DNA of 64,000 nucleotides from Ophioderma brevispina (lineage: Eukaryota > Echinodermata > Ophiuroidea > Amphilepidida > Ophiodermatidae), in NCBI GenBank assembly GCA_023653785.1, contig JAMKCH010012541.1:25298-89297 (forward strand). The letters are read 5' to 3'. The notes under the pieces are model-generated. The model did no database searches, had not been told where the DNA came from, and was given only the letters and a program-made list of their open reading frames with translations. Below are positions 23,910-36,563 of this stretch, piece by piece. Each line of letters opens with the position of its first letter. The stretch's first letter is position 1. The position numbers and the translations under genes were made by a program.

Positions 23910-24205
23910 TTAAAGGTGCAATGAGAGATTTCAAATAACAGGTGTCCCTAAAAAATTTAAAAATTCTGATTTTTGCACTGGTGTAAACTCTCTATCAAAA
24001 ATATCCCCATCTTAAAGGATTAAGCTGAGAACAGTTTCTTTGGTACAAAAATTGTGAAATTTCTAATTTCCTATAGGAGCAAATACAAAATTCAGCCTAT
24101 GTTTTTTTATTGAAATATGAGCATATACAAAATCACCTTCTGTTTTCATTTTAAGTTATTTCTGTAGCCAAATAAAAGGTAGGGAATCTATTGAATATTA
24201 AAGGA
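23910..24205. mobile_element. Family B MITE, right end missing
   Basis: TTAA then AGGTGCAATGAGAGATTTC, and the same internal order of words as 8037-8395 (GTGTCCCTAAAAAAT, ATATCCCCATCT, GCCTATGTTTTTT). The right terminal repeat is absent. It lies in the intron between the fourth and fifth coding exons. Confidence 0.75.
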
Positions 24206-24698
24206 GCTAAATTTTAATACTAAACATACCACTTTGACCCTTGAAATAGGCGGATTTGAAAAACAAAATAATTAACATTGTGAAACATTCAGTGTACCAA
24301 CCCCTTAAACTAGGATAGACCTATGTTCCAAAATATATATAGTCGAGTCTTGCAATGCGAAGTTCCTTATTGTCATGGTTACAAATGGTGTACACGTAAC
24401 TCTATAACATGAGGTTAATTTATACTTTTGTATTTTGCTATAGCCATATTGTGGGGTAAAGGAGCAAAAGACGACAGGCGCTAAGTGTCAACCCCTGGTA
24501 GAATCGCAGTTTTGCTCAGTGTGAAAATTAGAGACCCTACACATGAATCTTCTTGTGTGATATTTAAATTTTTGATGCCATGAATTGATCCATGCTCGAC
24601 ACAACTATTTATGATATACAGCTTTTAATTAGATCCTATATTCTCCAAACTAATCTTCCAAGTTTTTGCATTTTGTTTCTATTCGTTAACTATTCTAG

Positions 24699-24891
24699 GT
24701 GGCAAACTGTGAAGGAGAGGGTGGAATTGGAGTAGTAGCCTTTCCTGATCCTGGCATGTATGCCCAAGGTGAAAATGTGGATCAGGACGTCTACCCCAAA
24801 ACGTGGTGGCTCCCATTTGATGGCACGATTCGTGATACAGCTCGCAGTACATATGGTGATCCAGGATCCTTTTTCTATCCAGCATTAAATG
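24699..24891 (+). CDS. GCPII/NAALADase-like, fifth coding exon (PA domain core)
   Basis: The acceptor ATTCTAG|GTGGCA and donor AATG|GTGAGA bound 193 intact nt. The product starts VANCEGEGGIGVVAFPDP and includes VYPKTWWLP and GDPGSFFYPALN. This matches the GCPII stretch with NAxxAGAKGVILYSDP, YPDGWNLP and GAGDPLTPGYPA, in the same order and spacing. It is the most convincing exon of the gene. It ends in phase 1. The next family segment (the one ending in YDAQKLL) should follow but was not located in the next 12.4 kb, where a LINE is inserted. Confidence 0.9.
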
Positions 24892-25026
24892 GTGAGATTT
24901 GCTCCATTTTAGTTCAGAGGACAGTGAAGATATGTAAAGAAAATTACTTGAATGCTATTCCATTCTTTTTAAAAAGAGAAGATATCAGTAGCTTCCCACA
25001 ATCAGGGATCGCACTAGGTTTTAAAA

Positions 25027-25049
25027 TAAGGGGTTTTCAAAACCCCTTA
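25027..25049. repeat. 11-bp-arm palindrome (TAAGGGGTTTT)
   Basis: TAAGGGGTTTT, one base, then AAAACCCCTTA: a perfect inverted repeat with a single-base centre. Probably a remnant of a terminal-inverted-repeat element. Confidence 0.8.
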
Positions 25050-26469
25050 ACTCACCAAAATTGTGAAAAATGGGGGTTTTCAGGGGTTTTTGCTTGTATG
25101 CAAGCATATGCGTGATTATTTCTAATGGGGTGTGCAGTGCCTTGAGAGATACTTCAGACTGGCTCTGGATTAAAAAAGTTAAATTACATGTTAGACGAAC
25201 TTGAAAAGAAAGAAATAAAGTTTTGTTTGGAAATGAATTATGAATATGATCATTTAATGTATCATGTTAATTATATCAATTGGTATTTATCAACTCACTT
25301 TGATATCATACAGTAAGTCAATAAATCATTCTAAAAGAAATTATTTATGTCCCATTCTAGAGTAAAAACCACTATGTAAATGCATCACCGCTACATGGCA
25401 AAAAATTATATATGCCCATGTTACATGTATGCTATGACTATGAGTTTAATCAATCTAGTTTTCTCAGTCTGTGGATTATAACATGAGATAAGCATACCTA
25501 TGTTTATTTCAATATAACAGTGTACTACTAATTGGTAGTAGTAAACTTCATAAAAGACGCAATTTTGTTTCGGGGGGGGGAACAAAAATGAGACCTTTTA
25601 TCAAAATCTGAACCCGAAATGGAGCCATGCGAGTATTCGATGTACATTGACCTGCCATGTTGACAGTAGTCTGCAATTTGACCACGCCAGATTGCGTACA
25701 CGTGTATCAACGTTGATTTCGCTGAAACCCAACTCACCGGCTTGTTAATTTGAAGCTCAAATAATGCTAAACACTGAAATTCAATGAAATGTAGATGCCA
25801 TGCTTCTAACTGGACATGAAGACCACTGCGTTTCATTAACAAAAGATACACTGTTTCACAAACTACCCCCGATGTTTTCTTAAGTTTAGGGTGTCAGACT
25901 TCCGGGTTTGATTTCTTCATTAATATTTATACTGCAAACCTTTTGAAGATTGCCGGTTTAGACTATGTTAGCCAATTAAATTAAATAAAACATCGGTAAT
26001 AAATTTCCATAAATTACAGCTTAACCAATCATGACCTCATTCTGAAACACAAGTTCGTCCAAATTTATGCGCAGAATGATGAGAAAATGGCGGTCATAAC
26101 CGAGAAAACATCTTCTGCACACCAATGCAAACCCTATGGACAATTTTCTAATAGACTGAAATGGCGCTTATGAACTATGTATAGGATAATGCTGCGATAC
26201 CAAGCTACGAAAAAGTCGCGAGAAAGGGTGAAACAAATGTTGTAACTGTGTATTATTAGTGAAACTCATTGATAAAATGCAGATACGCACTTAAGTCTTA
26301 ATAATATGTTCGATATTTTTGGGTTAATTGGAAAGTCGGTGGGATGATACAAAAAATTTCCTGTGTGCAAGAAAACCCCTTAGCTTCACTCAAATGCTAA
26401 TTTTCTGCACTCAAATCAATAAAAGTGCGTATATCGTGCAGAAACGCAACCTAGCGCGAACCCTGCCCC

Positions 26470-26632
26470 CAATGCATTGCTTCCAATGGAGATATTTGTA
26501 CAGTTACTCATGTGAATCGTTAGAGACAAAACATTCTTTAAATGCAGGTTTGTGATCAGTACTGTTAATTTAGCTATGTTTCATCTCTAACAATTCACAT
26601 GTACAAAAACCTCCATTGGGAGCAATGCATTG
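26470..26632. repeat. Long inverted repeat with ~50-bp arms
   Basis: The left arm (26470-26526) has CAATGCATTGCTTCC, TTTGTACA and TGTGAATCGTTAGAGA. The right arm (26584-26632) is its inverted complement with a few mismatches and one short gap. The spacer is about 57 bp. A transcript would form a strong hairpin. It lies in the large intron. Probably a foldback element. Confidence 0.8.
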
Positions 26633-28091
26633 TTGGAAGCTTCTGATATCTTCTCTTCATTTTAAATATCACTGTGACCAAATAAGAATTAGAGGGCACG
26701 TGAATGACTAGGTGTGTTTATGTCAAAGAGGCATTTTGTGATCTTCAACCTCTTCCCTGACTTAAAAAAATTGAGATTTTTCAAAGACTCAAGAGGTTTC
26801 CCAATTCCTGTACCAGCTTTTGGGGATGATTAATGTGCGAGCACCTTGGCGCGAAGCCTCACGGGTGGATCCAGGGGTGGAGCCCCCGGAAGCCATCTTA
26901 AAAAGGTATCTTAGATGGTTAAAAAGTAGTGTTTCAGTAGAGCACAAATTTTGAACCATTTGTCGATTAAATATCTCTTGAACAAAAATACAAATGAGGG
27001 TGCTAGGATCATGAAATGCACCATACACCACCCTATACTTTTGGTAAGAAGTAAGGAGTGGTGGTATCACTCCGTCGTGCAAGCTGATTTTGTAGTAGTA
27101 GTAGCTGCTGTGATGTACCACAATGCACACCTTTATCGCTGCACGACCGCCATCACTCCATGCTGCTGGCTGATTGAAGTATAGCGTATCGAACATGAAC
27201 ATGTGAAGTAAACTTTTGGTAAACAATTTCCAATTTTGACAACTTCCAAACAAAAATTAAAGGTGCATTTCGTTCCAGCACCTCCTATTTTATTCGTGGT
27301 TCACTAGATATCCTTGAGAAAAGCTTATTCACAAAATTTGAGTTGATCCTGATCTTGCAGTTTTGTGTTATGAACAATTGCTTGTTTCTCATGGTCCCAT
27401 AGGCCAGTGTGCTGCAATTTCTGTCCATTTATGGACAGAAAATACAAAATTGCAAATTTCTTATTACACCGATTCAGAGGAGTTCAGGAGTTAGAAAAAA
27501 CAGGATGTAATTTTCAAATCTAATTTGCAAAAAACTGACATTGTCAATCTAGGTTCAAAAGAAGATATTTTAAAGACCATGAATTCAAAATTCTCTCCTG
27601 CAAATTTCATTGCTCTAGCTATGTAAGGCAGGGGATAAAGATATGATGGATACAAGAGAGCGTATAAAGCATGTGTTTCAATAGGCAGTCCATTTTGTAC
27701 TTTGCCCCTTAATATTTTGACTAGCAAATGCCAGCACAACTATTGTGTAAATATGAATTATGCTTAAAACGATTTTCAGTCATTAACAATTAATTAGATA
27801 TGTCATATTTTTTAGAATTCCAGTTTAAAATTTTGAAGAAGAAAGGTGTTGCAAATGTCATTTTTAAGCCAAATCGTACATGGTAACAGTTACAAAATGT
27901 GGTGTAAAATCCATAACTTGTCTAGCTCCAGCCAGGCTGTCCTGGACATCACTGGGCCACAATAGTTGCATACCACTTGGCTTCACAAAGTGAACATAAC
28001 CAAATTTGGAGTCTAGGCAGCTCCCAGATCAACTGCATATTTTACAATTGTTTAAGGAACAATGCTATTTCTGTGTAATCCCAGTACATAG

Positions 28092-28386
28092 CAGAGATGT
28101 AACTTTACCAGAAATTTCCAGATTTTTGGCCATAAATAAAAAAAAATCCAGAAATGTAAAAAAAAATCAATTTCTGAGATCAAAGTGTTAATGATAAAGG
28201 TAAAACTGCATCAAAAACTCAAGTTTTAAGTATCAATTTATTTTAAAAAAAGGTTCTTGTGTCCTATATTCACATAAGAAAATACATTCCCCGGAGCTTC
28301 ACCAGATGCTACACTAAATTTAGCCTTCCCATCGGTTCAAATTTTGGATTTTCAGGAAATGGGACTACTCCTCTGTTACATCTCTG
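28092..28386. mobile_element. MITE with CAGAGATGTAAC termini and 6-bp target duplication
   Basis: CAGAGATGTAAC at 28092-28103 and its exact complement GTTACATCTCTG at 28375-28386 bound 295 bp. ACATAG directly precedes (28086-28091) and directly follows (28387-28392). The CAGAGATG end resembles hAT elements, but hATs make 8-bp duplications, so the superfamily is open. The clean ends suggest a relatively young insertion. Confidence 0.8.
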
Positions 28387-28879
28387 ACATAGGTAACGGG
28401 GTACGTCTGGGCATCCAACTGGGCATTTCAAGGCAGTGACATTCTCCCACATACGATATAACTGATGTTGTTTAATTGACTTTTTTCCCCCCAGTTTCGG
28501 TTCCAGTGGCATATTGAACGTTTGAAGGGGTGATGCATGCCAAAGCTTCCTCCAAGTTCATCAGTTTGATGATGCAAGAGCAATTTTAAGGTATCACTTC
28601 AATATCCCATGCACACAACCAGATACTTGATGGTAATACTCTGGCTCATATTTCCTGTATTATAGCCTGTACGCCCGCGTCCTCCCCCTCTTCCAAACGG
28701 CGCTTTGTTTCCACAGAATTAGGCCCAGATTATGTAGCTGCAAGCTACTGTAGGTGAAACGAATACTCCAAAGAAGAGAAATCATATTTTACTCAAATAT
28801 TCAAATGAATCTTTATATTTGTAACCTTATATAAGCATGATGTGTGTGGTTGCCTATACATGTCTATTCTCACACCCAC

Positions 28880-29400
28880 CTACCCCTGCGGGTTCGGGTT
28901 AAGAATTGCCCTATTGTTTCCCTCCCTGCAATTTCGTAAGAGGCACTAAAGGGGCCCCCTGCGTGTTCGGGGTGAAGAATTGATGCGCTGGTGTATTCCT
29001 GCATGTCTTAAGAGGCGACTAAATGGGTCATCTCATCCAATTGAACCTGACTGCTTTCTCCATCAGATATTGTTGAACTTTGTATCTGCCGTGAAACTGT
29101 TTAGATCATCTGAGATTGTTTTTTTCATTTATTAATTGAAAATTGTTTGTTTTGTTGTGTTTTGTTTTTTAATTGTTAATTATGATCATCCTGTCCATTT
29201 TACTTTTCTGTTTTTATGATAGCTAACATAAACATGATTTTTATTTATAATTTTTTATTTTTTTTATTTTTTTTAACAAAATTTGGTATGGATGTGGTTT
29301 TTGTATTCATTTTTTCAATTCCCTGTGGCGTGTTCGGGGTTCAGATTGGCCCTATGTGTGTTCCCCCTGCATGTCGTAAATAAGCGACTACAAGGACAAC
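28880..29400 (+). repeat. LINE 5' UTR monomers
   Basis: Three related segments share GTTCGGGGT, a CCCTGCATGTC word and CGTAAGAGGCGACTAAA-like sequence, ending near 28953, 29025 and 29394. Repeated 5' monomers with this word are a familiar head of I/Nimb-type LINEs in aquatic invertebrates (recalled, not searched). T-rich sequence at 29100-29280 separates the second and third. Confidence 0.65.
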
Positions 29401-30450
29401 TTGTTTGCCGTAGGTTGCGACTCTGTCGGAGGCGGAGAGGACCTGGCGTTTTAGGTGAATCTGTGGTCTTGGCGGTGCAGTGGAATCACCACTGCTCGGC
29501 CTCAAATCTCCTAGAGGCGGTCAGTTGTTTTAGTCCTGGATTCAACCAAGCGGCTGGTGGCGTCTTGCATCTAAAGACTCATTATCTGATGATTGTTTAT
29601 GGGAGACATATTGGGTACTTATGTCCCTTGTAACTAAATTGCGTCCTGGGCCTTTATCAGGCGGCTGCGTAACAGGTCAATTTGAGAGCGCCTTTTTCTT
29701 CTTCTTTTTTCTTAGTTTTTCTTGAGTATATCTCTGGGTAGCCTTGGCATAGGAGTGATATTTCCACTTACATGTATTGGTCCCCTGGTTGGGCTCCGTG
29801 GTGGGTTGGGAGCTCTGGAGATGAATCTCAATACTTTTCAATTCTGAAGTCGAACAACAACCTTGACAAAATCCTGTTAAACGTAAAGAGATTGTGATCC
29901 GTATCTGTAGTTGCGATTTATTGGCCTCCTTTTAGTGATTGAATGCATGATGATAACACCCTAATCAAAAATCTCCCCGCTTTTGCTGTAAGCAAGGGTA
30001 ATTGAAGGCATTGCTTGCAATTGAATTCAGAAATATTAGAACTCAGGTCTGGGGATATTTGGTGGAGGTCGACGGGAAGATTCAGTCGGATAAACTCAAA
30101 TGACTCCCATGCTTGCCCAAGTTCCAGTTAGAGTTTCTCCTCCATCGAACTCTTAACTCTATGAAGGGTGTAATTAAATGCCATGACATAAGAATTGTTC
30201 TGATATGATTTTTATTGGTTGGCGATCTCAAAATTTCCCCCTATTCATAGAATTTGATTAAAGAATGTAAAAAATCAGTACGGTTACTTTTTTATACTTT
30301 ACCTGCAATGCGCTAAACTTTACCCAGTCAGTACAGTGGGTTACCACCCTTCAGGTGCAAGTAGAGGATTACATCACTAGCCCTACAAGATGTTTTAAAT
30401 TTCAAGTGTTGGGCCCTTAAGAACGTATGTCGACTCGTCAGAAGTTGTGA

Positions 30451-30560
30451 AAAGTTGGCAAAGAGGCCACATGATCCAATGTAAGGAACCTGCTAAATGT
30501 TTGAATTGCAGTGGTAATCACTCGGCAAAAATTCCCACGATCTGTCCTAATGGTAGAAGA
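30451..30560 (+). pseudogene. LINE ORF1 zinc-knuckle fragment
   Basis: Reads GHMIQCKEPAKCLNCSGNHS, followed a few residues later by a further Cys. This is the C-x2-C-x3-H knuckle arrangement of the nucleic-acid-binding ORF1 protein of I and Jockey-type LINEs. Surrounding frames are broken. Confidence 0.75.
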
Positions 30561-31569
30561 AAAGAAATTCAAAAACAAAGTGACAGGTTAACATGACTTA
30601 TAAAAAGGCAGAGATACTCTTTGCGTTCTCCAGGTTTTCCCGTCTCAAATATGTTGCTGATGATTGTGAAAAGGGGCAAAATCAATTCTAAACCTCATTT
30701 TCCCAACCAGATCTTGTTTGGCCTAATTATTTTCCCATCCTCAACCGTATTTAGAAGTTGTAAGGAAAAATACAAGTGATAATACTATTGCAACTAGATG
30801 ACTTTGCCTAGTAGATCTCTTAGTCTTTCTAGAGCTCCTGGAAGAAACAATCACATGCATTCCTTAAGGATCAACTGGTTCCGAGGGCATCTACTAACTC
30901 CGATAATCTGCAGAAAAAAAGAGACTACAAAAATAAAACTTAGGAACTGATAAGTTCCAACCTATTCTCTCAAGCCAAAGAAACTAGGTAATCCCAAACA
31001 ATGAACACCACCTAATTCTGATTCGGCAAAGAATAGGTAATACTAAACATTCTCAATCATAAGAATTTCAAAGGGATCACCGGATCCTATTCAGCTTTAT
31101 AACAAGTTTGATACACTTTTGTCAGGTGATGAAGAGGGCATGGACTTTTTTCCCTGAAACACAGAACATTACGTGATGGAGGAAGAGGTCCCTCTAATTC
31201 TGTTAAAAAAGTGACACATTCTAATAAATGTGGCAAACTCTGCAATTGCAGAGGGCTTAGACCCAATTAACAAGAAGTTAAATGCCTTATAACTGACTAT
31301 AACATCTATTCTTTGTCTTCAGAAAACTCGTCTAAAGACAGTGATTCTAATACAGTTTGTTTTAAAGGGGTCCGACAAATTCTTATAACAAAACAGCGTT
31401 TCCCCGTGGATAATAGAGCTATTGGAGAGTCATCTATAATAACTGATTAGGGGTGGAGTCCCTCATTCTTTCATACAACTTAATACCAATTGGAATCAGT
31501 TGCTGTTAGTTCCTCTCACCGCACAATAACGTTTGTTCGTTTATATTTCATCCTAAATTATTAGGTTTA

Positions 31570-31860
31570 GATGAAATTGATGATTGATTGGTCAACTCTT
31601 TCTCCCTTCCTTTGGTAGGTGACGTCAATGCCCCTATTGAACTTTGGGGTTGCAATTCCAATCGTTGGTTGTCATTTTAGAATCTTTTTTGGAAGAAATA
31701 TATTCTTGTATTTTGGAATTATTGGTCTATTACTTCTCCATTCTGCACTGGTAACGACTCCATCCGCTAGTGAGTTATCAATTTGTTCCCCTACTATTTT
31801 TATGGACCTTTTGTTGGGAGTTTATGGTGATCAGTGTGGTTAGTGATTGTTCCAATCTTA
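31570..31860 (+). pseudogene. LINE ORF2 endonuclease fragment
   Basis: LLVGDVNAPIELWGC corresponds to the GDFNAHxxLWG motif of apurinic-like endonucleases. It is followed about 60 codons later by a WEVYGDQCGSDC-like stretch, the counterpart of the terminal GSDHxPI motif. Stops and shifts lie between them. Confidence 0.75.
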
Positions 31861-32689
31861 CGACATAGTAATAAGCCAATGCCTGAGAGCGTTTTCTAAG
31901 GCAACGTCAAAGGCCAACGGCCAGAGTTTTTATGATAGCTGTTTTCTTTATTATGGCATCTTTTGTTAAAACATTGAAGATCCTCTTTTTTTCTTCTTCA
32001 TTCACATGACATTTTGATTGATATAGCCAATAAATCAGTCCATCCAAGTCGTCTTCAAAAGCTTATGTACCCACAAGCCCACGTTTAAACACGCATGGAA
32101 AGTTGCATTGATGTCGCAAATTGCATTAAACGTTTTAAAATCGACCCACCAAGAACATTAAGAAAATATCAAAGAGCCCGAGCTCCGTCGCATTATTAAA
32201 AAGTAAACGGGAGTCTTGGAGCAATATGTATCCAAGTTAAATCATAACGCCTGTTAAAACAGCTTGTAATGTAGAATAATGGGAAACAATTGAAGACTAC
32301 ACTTTTTCAAATCTAGATAATCTGATGGTAGTAAATGGACAGAAGCTCAGATATTGCCAAGTTATTGGCATAGAATTTGAACACAATTCGTCAAGCAATC
32401 ATTATAAACCAGACTTTCAAAGATTTAAAAAATATACTACTGCTGAAAAAACAGAAATTATATTTTCATTCCAATAGTCAGATGAGGAGTATATTCATTT
32501 AGCATGTTATAGCTTTGAATGACTCCTTAGTATAAAGCATGATACTGCTAACACTGACCCGATTGAAATACATTAAGCAATTTCTTAAGCAGCTTCCACA
32601 AGAATCCCTTCTTTTATGCTTTGATATTTTCATAATAAATTGGAGTTCCTGGGAGTTCCCAAATGTATGGCGTGGAAGCTACAATTATT

Positions 32690-33260
32690 CCTGTTCCGAA
32701 GCCAGCGACCAAGGCAACAAATTGTCGTCCAATCTCCCTTACCACTTTTTTATGTAGACCATGGAAATGATGATTAATGCTTGTCTTGTTTGGTCGTTCT
32801 TGAAAAGAGTAAAATTAGACTGATATCTAAGTGTCAAAGTGGTTCCCGGCAGGGCCGTTAGTACTATGACACTTTTCTCTTGAACTTTTATTCGGGATTG
32901 TTTTGTTAAGGACATGTTTTGTCTGTATTCTTTGATCAGAGAAGCCTATATCTACTGGAAATATGGTATTGTTTGAAGAATTTTGCATATTATGACTAAG
33001 AGGTAAAATGCCTTGTTTTATTAATAATTTTTTTTTAAAAAATTCGTGTTTTTAGGGTTGTTTGGGAACATCCTTATCGAAATTCACTTCAAGAGATGGT
33101 GTTCCACAGGGTAGTATTCTCTCCTGTTACTCTCCTATTTTCTTTTTAAAATTACGCTATTGCCAAAGTGGTCAATGCAGAAGGCGATGGCCCATTGTTT
33201 GAGATGAATTTCTCTATTTCCTATTCTTCATCAAAGCATGGTTTCTATAGAAAGACAAAT
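32690..33260 (+). pseudogene. LINE ORF2 reverse transcriptase fragments
   Basis: ATNCRPISLT at about 32713-32742 is the YRPISLT motif, followed by an MINACLVWF-like stretch. GVPQGSILSPVTLLF at about 33099-33143 is the GVPQGSVLSPxLF motif. The YADD catalytic motif expected 35-45 codons later is not readable. A WGADRSFLLRLNRSLVRSQLDY stretch in pieces follows near 33535-33600. Confidence 0.8.
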
Positions 33261-34395
33261 GCCATTGCTGAATAAGTTCAACAGTGGGCATAATGAAAAT
33301 GTTTCCTTCCATTTCTCTAAACTAAACTGTGGTATGCATTTGCAACAAAAGACGTCCTTCACTCACTTGACCCAGAACGAAAATTGAAGGGTTCTACTAT
33401 TCCTTCGTTTTCAACATACTAATTCCTTGGGCCTTAATATTTGACAGTACATTGAACTTCAAAGCTCATATTGATATTTCGGAAGAGATGTCAAAAAAGC
33501 TCTGAATCTTTTTAAAAGTAGTTTCTAAGATTGACTGGGGTGCAGATCGCTCATTTTTGCTTCGCCTTAATAGATCACTTGTGAGATCACAATTGGATTA
33601 TGTTGCTTGTTTATAGTTCTGCTGCTCGTAAGTCATATTTAAAAAGCTGAACCGATTCCGAATCAAGGTCTTCGACTAGGCTTGGGTGCTTTCGTACCTC
33701 TCCTATGCACGCTTATATGTCGAAGCTAATTAACCCCATTACTCTAAGAATGGGAACAATTAGCTCTTCAATATTCTCTCAACTTAAAATAATTCTGATT
33801 CCCAACACATGAGATCACCTTTCCCGCCTAATTTACCACTTCCTGTACAGTACCCTAATCTTTCCATATCTTTTGAAGTCGCGTAAAAGAGGGTCTTTTT
33901 CACAGGTGTTCCTATGCTGATAACATTGCTCTTTGATTTTTTCCTATTAGTCCTCCTTGACCGAATTTTGAGCGTGATATTGACCTAACTTTATGTCAAT
34001 ATAAGATGGTCCTACTGATGATCTTGTTTTTCAAGCTAAATTTTTGTGATCGTAGACTAAATCTCATCAACAATCGAGCTAATTTTACAGATGTCTAAGA
34101 TTTTGGAAAGGGCTGCTGCAGCTGTTTTCAGTCGGCGTGATCAACGTCAGATTAGTTCCTGATAATCTTCTATTTTCACTACTGCTGAATTGAAGCACTT
34201 AAGTTGGCTTAGAATTAGCTGAAATTTCCAGAGATCATTTCATATATTTACATGATTCACTAATCAGTCTTATGCTTTGAGGCAGAGAATGGTCTTCATC
34301 CTAATTGCTGAGCTGTTGAAGTATCTTCATTTGTCTCAATGAATAAATCTTTGTTTTAAAAGCGTGGATTCCAAGCCACATGGTATTCAAGGCAA

Positions 34396-34860
34396 TAAAA
34401 GGTTGATGTATTGGCGAAAGAAGCCCTTAATATGAATATAACAAACATTGATATTCCCTTTACAGATTTTAGGCTTCAGTTAATAGCTATATATCAGAAA
34501 TATTGGCCAAGCTATGTGGATTCATTTCTAAATACAATTCATGCTTTTCACCAACTGTTGGAGCTGTTGGTAAGTTCAGGTTTGATTGGACGAAGGGACG
34601 AGATTGTATTAGCGCGAATGTCAATTGGTGCTACTTATGAATGACCCATAGTTATTCTGTGCTTAGAGTGAGCCAGCCCTCGGTTATTCCTTTGTTTTGG
34701 CTCTTTCGTGAAACTGTATTACTGATGCCGTTGATTATGCGCTTATTCGTAGAAACTTTAAGTTTCCCAATTTGAACAATTATTTCAAGATAATAGGCTC
34801 TTCAGGTGATTAATTTCCTGACGGATGCCGCATTTTTTCATATTTTCAACTTTTTAAATG
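34396..34860 (+). pseudogene. LINE RNase H / C-terminal fragment
   Basis: AKEALNMNITNIDIPFTDFR at 34414 onward is the end of the RNase H domain (ADxLAKEA... IPxxD). GRRDEIVLARMSIGATY is the familiar RRDEIVLARLRIGHT motif after RNase H. DAVDYALIRRNF (about 34717-34755) matches the CVDFALIRRKF tail. The 77-codon open frame is the best preserved piece of the element. Confidence 0.85.
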
Positions 34861-35405
34861 TTATGACTGTAATTTTCGTGGTGTCTGTTAATACGGTTTA
34901 TATGTTTTTTTAGATAAACGATGACACGATATAACAACAATTGGTGTGAGGAGTTGTCGTTAACTTAATACTCACTCACCCGACCCAAGTTTTATTTTCA
35001 AAGGTTTTTTGGTTAGATGGTAAGAGTGGATTAATTAAAAAATTTATTCTGGCCACCTCCAGCCCCGCCTGTTGTATCTTTACAATAGAAATTACAATTC
35101 TCTCCTCTCTTCTCCTGTAAAAGGTGCTAAATTGACCATTTTAAGACTAGTTCGTAGATCTTGGATTGGAGCTTTTGTATTGTTGGTGAACTTGTTCAAA
35201 CATTGATCTTTTTTTTGCGGAACACAGGCATTCCAGAGGGTGCTGGCTATATGTTTGCCGTGTAAATATAACTGTACAGTTGACTTCTTGCAATAAGCGC
35301 CCCCTTTTTTTTAAAAAAAAAAAAAAAAATCAGCCAAAGACTTCATATTTTTTGAACATTTTTAAAATATTCATTTTTGTTAAAATTAATTTAATTTGCT
35401 CTTTT

Positions 35406-35640
35406 TATCCCCTGCCTAAAAGGGCAGGGGGATTGTGCGCAGCATATTCCTTCTTTTGTCTTCTTGTGTGTCTCTTGTTCCTTTTTGTTTCGGTTGACTG
35501 GTTTGTGCAGCATCTATCTTGAAACGTACACGGATACACTTTATGCTCGCTCTCAAATATTCAAAGGGTATTCCATTCAGCAGCTTCCGAGATCTTTTTG
35601 AGGTGGTCTGCAAATGGGAGTAGGGGCCTTGCACACACTC
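35406..35640 (+). repeat. Hairpin head of a family H-like element
   Basis: ATCCCCTGCC, a short loop, then GGGCAGGGGGAT (35406-35434), again after a T run, closely resembling the hairpin at 10578-10607. T-rich sequence follows (TTTTGTCTTCTTGTGTGTC). No tandem units were recognised here, so it may be a truncated copy. Confidence 0.45.
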
Positions 35641-36179
35641 TGATGAGCAAATTTATAATGCATTTTTTTCACATTTGATATCAATATTCCCCCGATAAAT
35701 ACCGTGCTAAGCCATGTCCCTTTGTGGAGAACGAAAACCTACTCCTTGGAGTTTTTGTACTGCATTTTAAAACTAAAATTTTTTATTTTTTTCAGTTTTT
35801 TAATTTTTTGATTATTTATAATTACATAAATCGCAATTTTAAAGTCTGTATTTTTTATTTAAAATTATATGGCAGTTCTGCAGGATTTATTGCCCCTTTT
35901 TGTTAAATACATAAGATCAGAGAGTTCTTGCCTACCATGGAATCCCGTAAATGAGCCAGCTAAGAGAAGCGGGAAGCCTATGTGTACGCCTATCAGTCTC
36001 GCGCACCGTGTCCATTGTTCAATGTTTTGACATCATTTTCAGGAACTCAGTGAGATTGTGCATCAGTTTGGGGGCATCATGCTGTCCCATGGGTGACTAA
36101 TTGGGACACTCTCAATGCACAAGAGACGGTCATGAAATAAACTGGGTGTATTGTTTACTCCATTCATAATAACGTATTG

Positions 36180-36455
36180 TCTCAGAGGGTGTTTGCATCA
36201 ATCCCCAATGCATTGCAATGTGCTATATGTACTAAACACAAGTCAGTACTTAGGGATAAAAAGTGTTCAAAAAGTTCAAGAACCACAAGACATTTCATGA
36301 TCATGAAGTAAAATTCCTAAGTACTTACACTTTGAGGCTAAAATGAGTGTAAAGAGTCAGGGTTAGGTGTTACAGAATAGGATTTTTGATGAATCACATG
36401 ACCTTGTTATGTGAAATTGCCCAAAACTGTGGTGCATGTGGGATGGACTCAATAC
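36180..36455. repeat. Dispersed repeat family D, copy 2
   Basis: Aligns with 4453-4745 over its full length: CAATGCATTGCAATGTGC, GGGATAAAAAGTGTTCAA, GGCTAAAATGAGTGTAAA, AATAGGATTTTTG. Intronic and noncoding. Confidence 0.75.
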
Positions 36456-36563
36456 ACCCCCTGGTGTGAAGTAAGTTTTGAAAAGGGAGTGTGTAGTATA
36501 GGTTATTTGTTAATATTATTTCCATTACAACACCATTGCTAGCACATCTGTGAATACCATAGG

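Larger units (their letters stand above)
28880..35300 (+). mobile_element. Degenerate I/Nimb-like non-LTR retrotransposon (LINE)
   Basis: An element of about 6.4 kb in sense orientation inside the 12.4-kb intron. In order: 5' UTR monomers with the GGCGACTAAA word, a gag-like zinc-knuckle segment, an apurinic-endonuclease-like segment, reverse transcriptase, a connecting region with LVRSQLDY-like sequence, and an RNase H domain tail. A domain order ending in RNase H fits the I/Nimb group. Every segment is broken by stops and frameshifts, so the copy is inactive. The 3' limit near the A-rich tract at 35310-35328 is approximate. Confidence 0.85.

Noticed and set aside
25030..25046. GGGGTTTT/AAAACCCC as ciliate-type telomere repeat
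   Set aside because: A single palindrome in an intron next to a metazoan-type exon; coincidence is the simplest reading.
26789..27253. 154-codon minus-strand frame as a gene
   Set aside because: It runs through sequence with GGATCCAGGGGTGGAGCCCCC-like transposon-end words; no domain is recognisable.
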